NCBI GenBank assembly: GCA_913060665.1
Contig: CAJXUY010000002.1
Coordinates: 124,001-188,000 of the forward strand
Direction: 5' to 3'
Source: an uncultured Oleiphilaceae bacterium
Lineage (GTDB): Bacteria; Pseudomonadota; Gammaproteobacteria; Pseudomonadales; Oleiphilaceae
DNA: 64,000 nucleotides
The notes under the pieces are model-generated. The model saw nothing but the letters and a program-made list of their open reading frames with translations. It did no database searches and was not told the origin of the DNA. The translations under genes and the position numbers were made by a program. Shown here in pieces: positions 8,494 through 17,446 of this stretch; positions within the stretch are counted from its first letter, which is position 1, and the number at the start of each line of letters is the position of its first letter.

Positions 8494-11400
8494 TTACTCT
8501 GCCTTTACTCTAAATATCGTTGCATAAAACACGGGAACGATAACCAACGTTAGAACCGAGGCAAACAACAAACCAAACATAATAGTAACCGCCATCGCGA
8601 TAAAGAATGCATCACCGAGCAACGGCACCATTCCCAGTATGGTCGTCAATGCTGCCATAGCTACAGGTATCAATCGACTGACCCCCGAATCCAGAATAGC
8701 CTCATAAGGGGCTTTCCCTTCATCAAGCTCCACATCGATCTGATCGACTAACACAATCGCATTCTTAATCAACATGCCAGCCAAACTCATAAACCCTAAT
8801 AGCGACATAAACCCAAATGGTTGATCAAAAATCAACAACCCAACCGTAACCCCGATCACCGCTAACGGCACCGTTAACCATATAACGAGTGTTTTCTTAA
8901 TTGAGTTAAACAAACAGACAACAATAAAAATCATTAGACCGAAAAACACCGGTAACGCTGAGGCGATTTGCCCTGAGGCTTTTACAGAAGACTCTCCTTC
9001 TCCTCCCCAAGCCATATAATATCCTGGCATACCTTCTATTGGTATTTGGTCATCCCAGCGAACGGGGATCGTATTGGCATTAAATTGTTCACCCGGTTTA
9101 AGTGGATTGGCCGCTGAGTATTGTTCGAGATCAACACCTATCGCTTGCTCCACCTTTGGTTTAATGCGAGCCAAAAGCTCACTAGGCAACCCAGTGCGTT
9201 GATCAACATGAATTCGAATCATAGACACTCTGTTCCAACGCCAAATGTGAGGGTCTTCAAACTCGGTTTCAAAACGAGACATCACTTGACCAATCGGAAT
9301 CATCTGCTGAGCAGCGGGACTCCAGATTCTCACTTGATCTAAGCTCTCGAGGTCTACACGCTCTTCTGCTGGCGCTCGGGCGATAATCGGTAACAGCTCA
9401 TCACCTTCACGATAAACACCCGCATTAATACCCTCAACAGAATACTTAAACGCATTAGCTACATCAGGCCTTTCTACTCCCGCTATCGACGCGGGAGACT
9501 CTGAGAACTGGGGACGTAGTACTTTAACTTTACTTCGCCATTCATTTCTTACTGCTTTTGCTGCAGGGTCAGACTCAATTTCAACTAACGCTTTATTTGC
9601 TAAGCGACGAAGTTCGGTTGCGTCTGGCCCCAGAATTCTTAGTTGGATTTTTCCGCCTGTCGCTGGACCGTTAACAAATAACCGAACATTAACGTTTGCC
9701 TCAGGTACAAACTCTTCAAGATCGTGCTGAATTTGAGCCGTTAACTCGGGCATTTTTTTGAAATCATCAATATCAACGATAATACGCGCGAAACTTGGAT
9801 AATTGTATTCAGGCGTATAGGTCAATAAGAAACGAATCTCTCCACCGCCTATTTGAGAAGTTAGATGCGTAACCGGTTCATACTCTTTTAGCTTTTCTTC
9901 AACTCTCGCGACACGTTTAACTGTTTCATTAATTTCTGTGCCTTCGGGGAACCACAGATCAACATAAAATTGCGGTCGTGTTGAATCCGGAAAGAAGCTA
10001 TTTTTCAAAAATCCAAAACCATAGAGTGATGCTCCAAACACGACTAAAACCACACCTATTGTTACCCAGCGAAATTGTATGCAGCGAGCAAGGAATGTTC
10101 GGTACCCTTTGTAGAACACACTATCGTAAGGGTCTTTCTCTTCACCTGGCTTCTTTTTGTCAGGCTTAAGGAAATGCTCACACAGCAAAGGCGTTATCGT
10201 AACGGCGGTAACCCAACTCATCGATAGTGAAATCAGTATCACCGTAAATAATGATCTCGTGTATTCGCCGGTACTATCATCATTGGTACCAATAGCCGCA
10301 AATGCGGTAATAGCAATAGCAGTGGCTCCTAGCAGCGGTACAGAGGTTTGCCCTACGACGGCTATTGCAGCTTTTAAAGCGTTCTCACCTTTATTAATTC
10401 TAATGCGCATTCCGTCGGTTACTACAATGGCGTTATCCACCAACATTCCTAATGCAATAATCAAAGCACCTAACGAAATTCGCTCTAACGTAATATTTAG
10501 CATGCCCATGAAGATGAACGTTCCCATTATCGTCACCACAAGCACTGCACCGATAACCAAACCACTTCTCAGCCCCATAAAAAGCAGCAAAATAATTATT
10601 ACAATAGCGACCGCTTCAATCAGGTTAATTAAGAAACCGTCAATGGCCTCCGTCACCGTATCAAACTGAATGGAGATCGGATTCACATCGATTCCCAAGG
10701 GAATATTGGGCAGTATAAGGTCAAGCTTTTCCTTAAGACCTTTACCCATTTCTACTACATTGCCCCCCATCGCGGTAGAAATAGCCAAGCCTACTGCTTG
10801 CTTGCCGTCATAGCGCAAGACATTATCGGTAGGATCTTTGAAGCCTCTTATAGTTTTGGCAACATCCCTCAAAAATATTTGGCTTTTGTTATCACTTTGG
10901 CGAGAGCGAATAAGAAGGTCCCCGAACTCTTGTTCAGATTCAAACTCTCCAGTAGGATTAAGCGCAATACGGTCAGCGCCCACTTTAATGTAACCTGAGC
11001 TTACGGCTGTATTTTTTGAACCTAACGCATGATAGATATCATCGGGGGAAACACCTAAATCTGACATTTTCTCCCGCAGCATTTCAATATAAATAACTTC
11101 CTGCTGCACGCCATAAAACGCTATTTTCTTAACATCCTGAACCGTCAATAATTCACGGCGAAGGTATTTTGCTAGTTCATATAGCTCAGGGTTGGTATAC
11201 CCTTCGCCCGTTAGCGCAACAAAAACACCATAAACATCCCCAAAGTCATCATTAACAATAGAAGGCCCAGCCCCAGGCGGCAGATTTCTCTGGTTGTCAT
11301 TAACCTTTCTGCGCAGTTCATCCCAAACCTGAGGCAACCCTTTGGCATCATACTTGTCTTTCATCACGACTTTTACAATTGAAAGTCCTCGTGATGATTT

Positions 11401-11646
11401 CGATTCAACTCGATCCAACTGCCCCATTTCCTGGGCGGCTCGCTCAATTAAGTCTGTCACTTCTTCTGCAACTTCTACGGCAGACGCACCGGGGTATGGG
11501 GTAATCACCACCCCTTCTTTGATAGTAAATTCTGGGTCTTCAAGCCGGCTTAGATTTTCAAATGAAATAGCCCCCACCACTGCGAGAATAATGGTGATGG
11601 TCCACGTAATGACCCTATTACGAATACTCCAATCAGCAAGATTCAT
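8494..11646 (-). CDS. RND efflux transporter, inner-membrane permease
   Basis: 1050 aa proton-driven pump of the AcrB/HAE-1 superfamily. Typical layout: first helix at residues 10-30, large periplasmic loop, helix block with GALIIALGMLVDNAIVVTDGMR (around 390-410, carrying the proton-relay aspartates), second periplasmic loop, and a second helix block with a repeated MLIKNAIVLVDQI motif near residue 965. Its start codon shares one base with the stop of the adaptor gene (TAATG), so the two are co-translated. No outer-membrane channel gene is present here; a shared TolC-like protein is expected. Substrate unknown. Confidence 0.92.
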   Translation of the reverse strand: MNLADWSIRNRVITWTITIILAVVGAISFENLSRLEDPEFTIKEGVVITPYPGASAVEVAEEVTDLIERAAQEMGQLDRVESKSSRGLSIVKVVMKDKYDAKGLPQVWDELRRKVNDNQRNLPPGAGPSIVNDDFGDVYGVFVALTGEGYTNPELYELAKYLRRELLTVQDVKKIAFYGVQQEVIYIEMLREKMSDLGVSPDDIYHALGSKNTAVSSGYIKVGADRIALNPTGEFESEQEFGDLLIRSRQSDNKSQIFLRDVAKTIRGFKDPTDNVLRYDGKQAVGLAISTAMGGNVVEMGKGLKEKLDLILPNIPLGIDVNPISIQFDTVTEAIDGFLINLIEAVAIVIIILLLFMGLRSGLVIGAVLVVTIMGTFIFMGMLNITLERISLGALIIALGMLVDNAIVVTDGMRIRINKGENALKAAIAVVGQTSVPLLGATAIAITAFAAIGTNDDSTGEYTRSLFTVILISLSMSWVTAVTITPLLCEHFLKPDKKKPGEEKDPYDSVFYKGYRTFLARCIQFRWVTIGVVLVVFGASLYGFGFLKNSFFPDSTRPQFYVDLWFPEGTEINETVKRVARVEEKLKEYEPVTHLTSQIGGGEIRFLLTYTPEYNYPSFARIIVDIDDFKKMPELTAQIQHDLEEFVPEANVNVRLFVNGPATGGKIQLRILGPDATELRRLANKALVEIESDPAAKAVRNEWRSKVKVLRPQFSESPASIAGVERPDVANAFKYSVEGINAGVYREGDELLPIIARAPAEERVDLESLDQVRIWSPAAQQMIPIGQVMSRFETEFEDPHIWRWNRVSMIRIHVDQRTGLPSELLARIKPKVEQAIGVDLEQYSAANPLKPGEQFNANTIPVRWDDQIPIEGMPGYYMAWGGEGESSVKASGQIASALPVFFGLMIFIVVCLFNSIKKTLVIWLTVPLAVIGVTVGLLIFDQPFGFMSLLGFMSLAGMLIKNAIVLVDQIDVELDEGKAPYEAILDSGVSRLIPVAMAALTTILGMVPLLGDAFFIAMAVTIMFGLLFASVLTLVIVPVFYATIFRVKAE

Positions 11647-12710
11647 TAGTACGTTACCTTCTCGATAGGTCGAATAATCTTACCTTCTCGCATTTTAGTG
11701 ACGCCACCTATTACAACCATATCATCAAGTTCGACGCCGATTACTTCTATCTCCCTTTCCCCTTTTAAATCTCCCATTGCAACCGGTTTTTTCTTAACGC
11801 TATTGTCGCTTTTATCAACAACCCATACGAACGCATTATTATCTTCATCCGCAACAACCGAATGCATCGGTAGCAGAAACGTATCGCTTGCTTCGTCTGT
11901 ATTCACTTTCGTTACAAACACTTTTGCCGTCATACCCGGTAATAGCTTAATACCCTTGGTCTCATTCATACCCAATACGACTTCAAACGTTTGGGTGCTC
12001 GAATCGGCTTCAGTCGAAAACTCTTTTACATAAAGGTCAAACATCTCTTTAGGAAACGCCTCAAATTTGGCGCTCACCTTAAGAGTATCTGGGTCTTCAC
12101 CTCTTCGAGAAACCAGTGATTCTGAAACATTAACAATAACTTCTAATTGACTGTTGTCTTGTAAGCTAATCACCGGTTCTTTCGCTTGAACATCCTGAAA
12201 GTTATCCACATAACGTTTCGCTACCGTGCCAGTAAATGGCGCTTTTAACTCAGCATCATCTAATGCTTTTTCTGCCTTTTCTGAATTTGATTTAGCTACA
12301 TCTAACTCCGCTTTCAGTTTGTCGTACTCCGCCTTTGAGATAAACTTTTTTACCAACAACTCTTCAGCACGTTTAAAGTTCGCATCGGTTCTTGTTAAAT
12401 CAGCACTCGCGGCACTCAAGTTACTCCGATAATCTCGGTCATCAAGCCGGCCTAACACCTCACCTTTTAAAACTTGCTGCCCCTCTTTTAATGGAAAGAA
12501 CTTTAACTGGCCAGAAACCTGAAATGATAGATTAACCCGTTGAGATGCTCTTACGGTACCGGGTAATTGTCGGTTAATTTGATTACTTGAACCTTTAACG
12601 ACAATAACTTTTGCTGGCTGTATGACTTCTTTTGCTGGCCCTGAAGTGTCTTTTCCACACCCCATTAATGTCAAAGTAATGGCTAACGGTATAAATCGTT
12701 GACAATGCAT
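11646..12710 (-). CDS. RND efflux periplasmic adaptor lipoprotein (membrane fusion protein)
   Basis: 354 aa. The N-terminus carries a lipoprotein signal with lipobox LMGC (cysteine about residue 18). Next come a biotinyl-lipoyl-like half (RVNLSFQVSGQL...LKEGQQVLKGEVLGRLD), an alpha-helical hairpin of about 70 residues (SNLSAASADLTRTDANFKRAEELL...AELDVAKSNSEKAEKAL), the second lipoyl half (APFTGTVAKRYVDNFQDV) and a beta-barrel domain. It bridges the RND pump to an outer-membrane channel. First gene of the pair; about 150 bp separate it from the glycosyltransferase gene upstream. Confidence 0.92.
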   Translation of the reverse strand: MHCQRFIPLAITLTLMGCGKDTSGPAKEVIQPAKVIVVKGSSNQINRQLPGTVRASQRVNLSFQVSGQLKFFPLKEGQQVLKGEVLGRLDDRDYRSNLSAASADLTRTDANFKRAEELLVKKFISKAEYDKLKAELDVAKSNSEKAEKALDDAELKAPFTGTVAKRYVDNFQDVQAKEPVISLQDNSQLEVIVNVSESLVSRRGEDPDTLKVSAKFEAFPKEMFDLYVKEFSTEADSSTQTFEVVLGMNETKGIKLLPGMTAKVFVTKVNTDEASDTFLLPMHSVVADEDNNAFVWVVDKSDNSVKKKPVAMGDLKGEREIEVIGVELDDMVVIGGVTKMREGKIIRPIEKVTY

Positions 12711-12864
12711 AATTGGAGTCCATCCACCCTAAAAAAATTCAGCAAGAGAAACCCTTCACAACTTGTGGTGGGCACGCTGTAGTATTAATAACATATTAGT
12801 ATGACTAATTTATAAGCAAGCATAGCCAATTTATATAAGCTTTTCATTGCATTTAATCAATTAG

Positions 12865-13995
12865 TTAAACTGCACTGCGCTTAAGAAGGGCCTTAATGGC
12901 GGTGCTGTATGACTCTACTAGTATAGTCCATCCATATCGCTGAAAATCAGATCTAATAGTTGTACTTGGCGCTGAAATAATTTCAAATAACCGATCTACC
13001 GCTGAAACAGATTCCAACTCTGGTGAATTGATATTCGAACGATAGCGATATTGTTCAGGGATCAATGCCTGATATGAAAGCCGGTCTGGTACCAAAGGCA
13101 AGCACCCTGCTGAAACCGCTTCCATAACAGAAATCCCCTGAAACTCATGTATAGCGGTTGATAGCACAATGTCGCATTGAGCGAGTAACGCTTTATACGC
13201 TTGAGCATCTCGAACATAACCAAATGTTTTAATATTCTCGCCAAAGCGACGCTCTATCTCATTGAATTCTGCAGGCACCTGCCTAAAAGCTTCACCGACA
13301 ATATTCAGCTCAAACACAACGTCTCTCGCTTGAAGCTCACTAATAAACCCTAAAAGCCTGCCGGGGCCTTTATCGTATTCCCAGCGATGATTCCAAACTA
13401 TTTTTATCGGCACGTCCTTGTTGATAGCGGACGCAATTTTTCTATTATTAAGGCGTACTACCTCAAACCAATCATCGTTAACCGGAACAGGTATCACTGA
13501 TGATTTAGCTGCAAACTGCTTAGACAATCTTGTCACCGTATAATCCGGTAACTTAGTCATTAATTGATCGACGCCTGCAAAAAACGAATCACGATTAAAT
13601 TCTGAATTAAATATCAGGGTGTCTGCAGACATAGCCGAGTATAAATTAACCATCTGAGGTTCAATGCTTGCCGTTTGGTTTTTCGTCTTGGGGTACTCAA
13701 ACTGATTTTCATGGAAGTATATTAGCGACGGTACAGAGGCTAGTGACGGCGTAATACCTTTAAGTGTCGCTAGGTCAACCATCGAAGTTGCAATGATAAA
13801 GTCGTAATCAGCGGATAGTTCAGCACTATACTGCGCGAGAAAACTAATGGGATTGCCTCTGATGCGCCAGCTGAAGAACCTGGCAGGTAGTGCTATTACA
13901 GTCCAGTCATATTCACTGAGGTACTTTTCCAGGCCTTTACGCCAGTACCGGTGACTGCCTGCATCATAGGCAGATAGCAACAACCCTTTAGCCAT
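12865..13995 (-). CDS. GTDC1/QTMAN-like glycosyltransferase (putative tRNA-queuosine mannosyltransferase)
   Basis: About 377 aa. The N-terminal LLSAYDAGSHRYW and the YFHENQFEYP motif, followed by a FNSEFNRDSF segment, are hallmarks of the DUF3524/GTDC1 family; the vertebrate member (QTMAN) mannosylates queuosine in tRNA-Asp. The C-terminal half is a GT4-type Rossmann fold with KIVWNHRWEYDKGPGRL and an EFQGISVMEAVSAGCLPLVP donor-site motif with the usual glutamate. I start at ATG 13995, where the family begins; an upstream in-frame TTG (14046) would overlap the preceding gene. Bacterial activity is inferred from the family; another acceptor is possible. Confidence 0.8.
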   Translation of the reverse strand: MAKGLLLSAYDAGSHRYWRKGLEKYLSEYDWTVIALPARFFSWRIRGNPISFLAQYSAELSADYDFIIATSMVDLATLKGITPSLASVPSLIYFHENQFEYPKTKNQTASIEPQMVNLYSAMSADTLIFNSEFNRDSFFAGVDQLMTKLPDYTVTRLSKQFAAKSSVIPVPVNDDWFEVVRLNNRKIASAINKDVPIKIVWNHRWEYDKGPGRLLGFISELQARDVVFELNIVGEAFRQVPAEFNEIERRFGENIKTFGYVRDAQAYKALLAQCDIVLSTAIHEFQGISVMEAVSAGCLPLVPDRLSYQALIPEQYRYRSNINSPELESVSAVDRLFEIISAPSTTIRSDFQRYGWTILVESYSTAIKALLKRSAV

Positions 13996-14012
13996 TTTTG
14001 ATTGAGATGGCG

Positions 14013-14216
14013 CTAGCGTGGAAGCCAAAACATCATTACCACACAAAAAATAGAAACCAATATAACGGCTGTACTAAAATGCATACGAAGCCCACCGATA
14101 TATCCATCTCGGGCAGGAGGGACTGCCATTCCGCAACGCTGGCACATCGGCGCAGTACCTTTTGCTAAAGATTCTTCCAGAGGGGCATGACAATTTGGGC
14201 AGCTACATTCACTCAT
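14013..14216 (-). CDS. Small zinc-ribbon membrane protein
   Basis: 67 aa. CSCPNCHAPL...CQRCG is a two-knuckle zinc ribbon (residues about 4-30), followed by one membrane helix (about 46-64) ending in a short basic tail. It lies directly upstream of the glycosyltransferase, with 17 bp to the chosen start there, so they are probably co-transcribed. The start ATG overlaps the stop of the preceding small ORF (ATGA). Function unknown; a membrane adaptor role would be guesswork. Confidence 0.6.
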   Translation of the reverse strand: MSECSCPNCHAPLEESLAKGTAPMCQRCGMAVPPARDGYIGGLRMHFSTAVILVSIFCVVMMFWLPR

Positions 14217-14458
14217 TCAACTAACTCTATAAGTTCCGGGAGAATCAGTGAAGTATATATAGTTTTGGCTAGTATTGTTTGACTAGCATCATGCTCTTTG
14301 TCCTGTTTCCTGAAGAATCTCTTCCACATAATGTTCACCACGGCCGTTACAATCACGCTACCTACCGAGAATATATGAGACCTCATTATAGATATTTTGT
14401 ACCAACTCAGCGGGCTTGTTGTACTTTTACACAGGTTAATGATAATAAAATTAGGCAA
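14213..14458 (-). CDS. Doubtful small ORF upstream of the zinc-ribbon gene
   Basis: 81 codons, unrecognised. The only support is the 4-bp ATGA overlap with the next gene and a hydrophobic segment near residues 26-45. No convincing ribosome site precedes the first ATG or the internal one at residue 25. It may be a real small membrane protein or chance. Confidence 0.25.
   Translation of the reverse strand: MPNFIIINLCKSTTSPLSWYKISIMRSHIFSVGSVIVTAVVNIMWKRFFRKQDKEHDASQTILAKTIYTSLILPELIELVE
14419..14447 (+). promoter_or_regulatory. Candidate promoter with Fur-like A/T motif, facing right
   Basis: TTGTAC (14419-14424), 17-bp spacer, ATAATA (14442-14447) resembles a sigma-70 promoter. The stretch TTAATGATAATAAAATT around the -10 looks like a Fur-box half. 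No coding gene follows on this strand before 15215, so it would drive the candidate small RNA. Confidence 0.35.
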
Positions 14459-14687
14459 TTAGAATGCTTATTTCAGCAATAAAATTATAGAAATAAAGTA
14501 ACCTACTAGAAAAAAAGGGGATTAACAGAGGCCGTTGTAAAACCTGTAACGCTAAGCGTCAAATAATCTAATACGGCTTAACGAGCCATCTATAATACCT
14601 AATGAAGCAATTAATCAGGCTTTTCATTTTATTCTCCGAGCTGAGAAGTAAACTGCTTAGAGTGCTGAGGGATCAGCACTTTTTTTT
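14454..14687 (+). ncRNA. Candidate small RNA ending in a strong terminator
   Basis: A gene-free stretch on the plus strand ends in a textbook terminator (14662-14687) although all genes for the previous 6 kb lie on the other strand. Internal pairing is visible: GCCGT (14531-14535) with ACGGC (14573-14577), enclosing ACGC/GCGT (14549-14559). The 5' end is set only by the candidate promoter. No match to a known RNA family is recognised. Confidence 0.35.
14662..14687 (+). terminator. Rho-independent terminator without an upstream coding gene
   Basis: GTGCTGA (14662-14668), 4-base loop, TCAGCAC (14673-14679), then eight T. Strong intrinsic terminator for plus-strand transcription. The remaining 14688-15160 holds no credible gene: AT-rich leader with a possible Fur-like AATCATTATCAT at 14779-14790 and a weak NrdR-like site at 14984-14998. 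Confidence 0.85.
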
Positions 14688-15161
14688 ACGTATAGAAGAT
14701 AAGTAGTCTATTGCTAAAAGGCAGAATTAGTGAGGGTAGTATCAGCGCTGACACTGTTAACATCGCTAACGTATTCTTAATCATTATCATAACCTACACC
14801 TCATTAACCACACTATCTGACTACAAAAAACACTACATCTAGTATTTTATTCACGCTATTTAAATGCACATACCGTCAGCCTTTAAGCGGTTTAAACCCT
14901 TACTAAGCCTGTATTTAGCCACATCTATTTTTCAAAAACAGCCCAAAGTGAGCGATATAAGAACGAAATTCAAACTTCACAAAACACAATATGGTGTTAT
15001 ACTAATCATCATCAAGGCGAATATATTGGGTTTTATCCAATTTTCAACCAATAAAAAGAACAAACTCCTAATTCGCTTTAGAATACAATCAATTTTTTAT
15101 ATTTACTTCGTCAAATATTCAAAGAACCGAAAAATAAGGGCTCGCCTGTTAGTAATAACTA

Positions 15162-15177
15162 ACACTATATATAGAGT
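15162..15177 (+). promoter_or_regulatory. NrdR-type box upstream of the ribonucleotide reductase
   Basis: ACACTATATATAGAGT differs by one base from the NrdR consensus palindrome and ends 37 bp before the nrdJa start, overlapping a TATATA that could be the -10. NrdR normally uses two boxes about 31 bp apart; a clear partner at that spacing is not visible, only a weaker site at 14984. Confidence 0.6.
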
Positions 15178-15214
15178 TTCGAACATTTGACCATTTTGTC
15201 GCTAGAGGGCTGAA

Positions 15215-17353
15215 ATGAACGCGAAAGTTGAACCAATCACCACTCCAATCCCAATGCAAGACGCCTCACTGGATATTTGGAGCACCAAATACCAGCTAAA
15301 AACCAAAAATGGTGACCCTGTTGATAGCAACATCAACCAAACTTACACTCGCGTAGCAAAAGCACTAGCAGAAGTAGAAAGCAAAAAGAATAAAACAAGC
15401 GTTCACAAAGACTTTATCTGGGCATTAGAGCACGGCGCTATTCCTGCCGGACGTATCATGTCTAATGCGGGAGCAGGCGATCACAAACCCGCCACCTCAA
15501 CCATCAACTGTACCGTGTCAGGTATTGTCAATGATTCGATGGATGATATTTTGTTCAAGAACCACGAAGCGGGTCTTACGCTAAAAGCAGGTTGTGGTAT
15601 TGGCTATGAGTTTTCGACCCTACGACCCAAGGGAGCCTATGTCGCTGGTGCTGGCGCAACGACCTCTGGCCCACTGTCATTTATGGATATCTTTGACAAG
15701 ATGTGCTTTACCGTTTCTTCTGCAGGTGGTCGTCGTGGCGCTCAAATGGCCACTTTCGATGTTCACCACCCAGATGTTCTCGACTTTATCAGAGCAAAAC
15801 GTGAAGACGGGCGCCTTCGTCAATTCAACTTATCTCTGCTTATTACAGAAGATTTCATTAAAGCGGTGAAAGAAGACGCAAACTGGAAACTATCATTTCC
15901 GGTTACGCAAGAAGAACTAGACGAAGATGGTTTAGATGCTAGCGACACAACCAAGTTCACTTACCGTGAGTTTCCGGTTAAAGACCAATACGTCACTAAC
16001 GCGGCAGGTTTGGTTGCGTGCCGCATTTACAGCACTGTAAAAGCACGTTTCATATGGGACAGCATTATGGCGTCAACTTATGACTTTGCTGAGCCAGGCT
16101 TTATCTTGATCGATAAAGTAAACGAAATGAATAACAACTGGTTCTGCGAAAACATCCGTGCAACGAACCCTTGTGGAGAACAACCACTCCCCCCTTATGG
16201 TAGCTGCTTGTTAGGCTCAGTTAACCTAACCAACTTTGTTGAAAAACCATTCACTGATCAAGCGACCTTCAATTTTGATAAGTACCGTAAGGTAGTCGCC
16301 ATCTTTACTCGTATGCTGGATAACGTTGTTGAGATCAACGGGCTTCCACTTGAAGGACAACGTAACGAAATACTTAACAAACGTCGTCACGGCATGGGTA
16401 TTCTCGGCTTAGGCTCTACACTAACCATGCTAAAAATGCCTTATGGCGGCGAAGCATCTGTAAAGTTCACAGAAGAAGTGAACCGCGAAATGGCACTTGA
16501 AGGCTGGCGACAAGCCCTAGCACTTGCTGAAGAGAAAGGTGCTGCCCCCATTATGGAAGAGACCTTCACTGTCAGCGAAGAAATGCTCACTAAACGCCCT
16601 GAAATGAAAGAAGATGGTTTTAAAATCGGCGACAGCATTAAAGGTAAGGTATTACACGCAAAATACAGCCGATATATGCAGCGTATTGCACAATTTGAAC
16701 CAGAGTTGATAGAAAAAATTGCAGAGAAAGGTGCTCGCTTTACACATCACACCTCTATTGCGCCTACCGGCACTATCTCTTTGTCTCTTGCGAACAACGT
16801 CAGTAATGGTGTAGAGCCTAGTTTCGCACACCACTACGCACGAAATATTATTCGTGAAGGCAAAAAGACCAAAGAGAAAGTTGATGTTTTCTCGTATGAG
16901 TTGCTAGCCTATCGTCATTTGGTAAACCAAAAGGCGATGCCTTTCAGCGAAGAAGCAGGCACAAAGCTTCCCGAATATTTTATCTCTGCTGACGAAGTAA
17001 CACCGACTCAACACGTCGATATTCAGGCCGCAGCACAGTTGTGGGTAGACTCCTCCATATCAAAAACAGCAAACGTCCCAACTGAGTTCCCTTATCAGGA
17101 CTTCAAAGACATCTATATGTATGCTTATGAAAAAGGATTAAAAGGGTGCACAACATTCCGTTTTAATCCCGAAGCATTCCAAGGAGTATTAGTTAAAGAG
17201 CAAGATCTAGAAAACACAACTTACGAATTTACACTAGACGACGGCAGTAAAGTAAGTGTAAAAGGAAATGAAGAGATTGAGTATGATGGTGAAATTCATT
17301 CTGCAGCCAATTTGTTTGATGCCTTAAAAGAAGGCACATACGGCAAGTATTAA
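15215..17353 (+). CDS. nrdJa: Class II (B12-dependent) ribonucleotide reductase, catalytic subunit
   Basis: 712 aa. Reduces ribonucleotides to deoxyribonucleotides using adenosylcobalamin, independent of oxygen. Visible are STINCTVSG (first redox cysteine about 99), GCGIGYEFSTLRPKG, and the radical-site motif NPCGEQ (about 318-323: Asn, thiyl Cys and Glu), then PTGTISL. The C-terminal redox cysteines are missing here and are supplied by the next gene, as in the split NrdJa/NrdJb enzyme of Pseudomonas. GAGGG lies about eight bases before the ATG. An NrdR-like box upstream suggests repression when dNTPs are ample. Confidence 0.93.
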   Translation: MNAKVEPITTPIPMQDASLDIWSTKYQLKTKNGDPVDSNINQTYTRVAKALAEVESKKNKTSVHKDFIWALEHGAIPAGRIMSNAGAGDHKPATSTINCTVSGIVNDSMDDILFKNHEAGLTLKAGCGIGYEFSTLRPKGAYVAGAGATTSGPLSFMDIFDKMCFTVSSAGGRRGAQMATFDVHHPDVLDFIRAKREDGRLRQFNLSLLITEDFIKAVKEDANWKLSFPVTQEELDEDGLDASDTTKFTYREFPVKDQYVTNAAGLVACRIYSTVKARFIWDSIMASTYDFAEPGFILIDKVNEMNNNWFCENIRATNPCGEQPLPPYGSCLLGSVNLTNFVEKPFTDQATFNFDKYRKVVAIFTRMLDNVVEINGLPLEGQRNEILNKRRHGMGILGLGSTLTMLKMPYGGEASVKFTEEVNREMALEGWRQALALAEEKGAAPIMEETFTVSEEMLTKRPEMKEDGFKIGDSIKGKVLHAKYSRYMQRIAQFEPELIEKIAEKGARFTHHTSIAPTGTISLSLANNVSNGVEPSFAHHYARNIIREGKKTKEKVDVFSYELLAYRHLVNQKAMPFSEEAGTKLPEYFISADEVTPTQHVDIQAAAQLWVDSSISKTANVPTEFPYQDFKDIYMYAYEKGLKGCTTFRFNPEAFQGVLVKEQDLENTTYEFTLDDGSKVSVKGNEEIEYDGEIHSAANLFDALKEGTYGKY

Positions 17354-17374
17354 TTTACATCAAAACCCATAATA

Positions 17375-17402
17375 CTGACCCTATAACTAAATAAAGGGTC
17401 AG
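17375..17402 (+). other. Hairpin between nrdJa and nrdJb
   Basis: CTGACCC (17375-17381) and GGGTCAG (17396-17402) form a 7-bp stem with a 14-base AT-rich loop. No T run follows, so it may stabilise the upstream mRNA or mildly attenuate rather than terminate. Confidence 0.4.
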
Positions 17403-17446
17403 ATTAGTTTGATCTCAGTAACAAAACAGATAACAGGCATTTGATC

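Noticed and set aside
10157-10669. 170-codon frame antisense to the RND permease
   Set aside because: Antisense shadow of hydrophobic RND segments; no family features or start signals.
14864-15190. 108-codon frame ahead of nrdJa
   Set aside because: AT-rich Ile/Lys/Phe composition, no ribosome site, and it covers the NrdR-like box and promoter region.
14690-15214. Possible cobalamin riboswitch before the B12-dependent reductase
   Set aside because: No B12-box-like conserved core or matching helices could be seen.
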